The translations under genes were made by a program, and so were the position numbers. Shown here one piece after another: positions 62,161-64,000 of a stretch of DNA of 64,000 bases. The number at the start of each line of letters is the position of its first letter. The first letter of the stretch is position 1. The notes under the pieces were generated by a model. The model had not been told where the DNA came from. It saw only the letters and a list, made by a program, of their open reading frames with translations, and searched no databases. This stretch comes from Streptomyces diacarni (GTDB lineage: Bacteria > Actinomycetota > Actinomycetes > Streptomycetales > Streptomycetaceae): NCBI RefSeq assembly GCF_003323715.1, contig NZ_QOIN01000028.1, forward strand, positions 248,001 to 312,000, read 5' to 3'.

Positions 62161-62889
62161 TCAGCACTCCTGGCTGACCCGCTGCGCTCGTGCCGCCGTC
62201 ACCAGGGCGGCCATCACCCGCAGATCCTCGCCGGCCTCGGGGTGCCACTGGAGGCCGAGCACGAAGCCGTCGGCGTCCGGCAGCTCGACGGCCTCGACGG
62301 TGTGGTCGCCGGTGGCGTGGGCACTGGGGACGAGCCCTTCGCCGAGCGTGTCCACCGCCTGGTGGTGGTAGGTCGGCACGGACACGGTCTCCTCCTCGTC
62401 CAGCACCTTGGCCAGCAGCGTGCCCGGGACCGGCCTGACCTGGTGTGCGCCGAAGACCCCCGGGGCGCCGCGGTGGGCTTCGGTGGTCGGCATGTGCTGG
62501 ACGAGGGTGCCGCCCAGGGAGACGTTGAGCAGCTGCATGCCCCGGCAGACCGCGAGCAGCGGCACGTCGCGGGCCAACGCCTCGCGGGTGAGGGCCAGCT
62601 CCCAGGCGTCCCGTTCGGGGTAGGGCGGCCCCGTGCGCGGGTCCCGGTCGGCGCGGTAGCGGGCCGGGTCCACGTCGGGGCCGCCGGCGGTGACGAGCCC
62701 GTCGAGGCGGGAGAGCAGATCGGCCGCCGCGGCGGGGTCCTCGTCGGGCGGGAGCAGCAGCGCGCGGGCGCCCGCGCGCTGCGCCATGCGGTGGTACGCC
62801 GCCGGCAGGAGGGCCGCGGGCAGGTGCCAGTCGCCCCAGCGGGCCGAGGGCTCCAGGTAGGTGGTGATGCCGATGAGGGGCGGTGTCAC
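62161..62889 (-). CDS. Gamma-glutamyl amide hydrolase-like class I amidotransferase (peptidase C26)
   Basis: A 242-residue protein of the PuuD/peptidase C26 family. TPPLIGITTYLEPSARWGDW opens it; DGLVTAGGPDVDPARY is the oxyanion region; the nucleophile Cys is in LAVCRGMQLLNVSLGG; the His and Glu are in GLQWHPEAGED. It hydrolyses gamma-glutamyl bonds of amine conjugates. It is 55 nt downstream of an ethanolamine-type permease on the same strand, which suggests it acts on gamma-glutamyl-ethanolamide or a similar product (inference). Confidence 0.88.
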   Translation of the reverse strand: MTPPLIGITTYLEPSARWGDWHLPAALLPAAYHRMAQRAGARALLLPPDEDPAAAADLLSRLDGLVTAGGPDVDPARYRADRDPRTGPPYPERDAWELALTREALARDVPLLAVCRGMQLLNVSLGGTLVQHMPTTEAHRGAPGVFGAHQVRPVPGTLLAKVLDEEETVSVPTYHHQAVDTLGEGLVPSAHATGDHTVEAVELPDADGFVLGLQWHPEAGEDLRVMAALVTAARAQRVSQEC

Positions 62890-62944
62890 GGTTGCTCCAG
62901 GTGCGGGTCGCGGAACACGGGGGAGGGTACGCGGCCGGGCGCTC

Positions 62945-64000
<1,056 letters not shown>

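Overview
The window is a high-GC chromosomal segment of a Streptomyces or close relative. The evidence is a cell-wall-anchored long chaplin with an LAHTG sorting signal, a mycothiol ligase (mshC), a Pup-proteasome locus, two F420-type LLM oxidoreductases, a gylR-glpF-glpK-glpD glycerol operon, strong third-position GC bias and GC-rich hairpin terminators mostly without T-runs. Gene order is that of the conserved Streptomyces core. I see no phage, insertion sequence, CRISPR array, rRNA or convincing tRNA.

Layout. 1-6068: end of a long chaplin, a DUF5703 protein, a conserved hypothetical, a degenerate RecD2-like protein and an aldo/keto reductase. 6142-16364: LLM oxidoreductase, ferritin-like protein, CorA, a phosphatase-DUF3090-SCO1664 family set with mshC, a PAC2 protein, a FadR-type regulator and a GH18-like membrane protein. 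16446-21536: glpD, glpK, glpF and gylR. 21756-32468: metH, a HAD phosphatase, an orphan oligopeptide-type binding lipoprotein, an orphan NarL response regulator, a RecB-family nuclease, a site-2 protease and trmI. 32705-47300: a secreted protein, then arc/mpa, dop, pup, prcB, prcA, a divergent lacI-MFS pair, pafA, two FKBP prolyl isomerases and pafBC. 47423-52263: small membrane protein, tatA, tatC and a Ski2/HelY-like helicase. 52605-64000: siderophore-interacting protein, 5'-3' exonuclease, a glycine-betaine ABC transporter with two fused binding domains, a decaying Ro60/TROVE gene, a second LLM enzyme, a cobalamin-binding-like protein, a class-I glutamine amidotransferase and a partial APC (ethanolamine-type) permease.

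Main observation. Three nucleic-acid enzymes scattered over 45 kb each have, at the expected place, a promoter matching the RecA-NDp type consensus TTGTCRGTG-N8-TANNNT recognised by the DNA-damage activator PafBC. They are the RecD2-like protein (5095-5117, minus), the RecB-family nuclease (29987-30009, minus) and the HelY-like helicase (49420-49442, plus). pafB and pafC are encoded in the same window, and pup has a weaker version of the site (37149-37171). I infer a local PafBC damage regulon that joins repair enzymes to the Pup-proteasome system. The RecD2-like member has lost every recognisable ATPase motif, so its role is unknown.

Other notable points: many genes have a -10 hexamer 6-8 nt before the start codon, implying leaderless mRNAs; paired GylR-type operators; two TACGTA boxes exactly 20 bp apart between lacI and the MFS gene; an iron box before the siderophore-interacting protein; an 8-bp tandem repeat abutting the promoter of the cobalamin-binding-like gene; and a TROVE gene with a truncated N-terminus, a compensated frameshift and a lost MIDAS aspartate, preceded by a tRNA-like T-arm.
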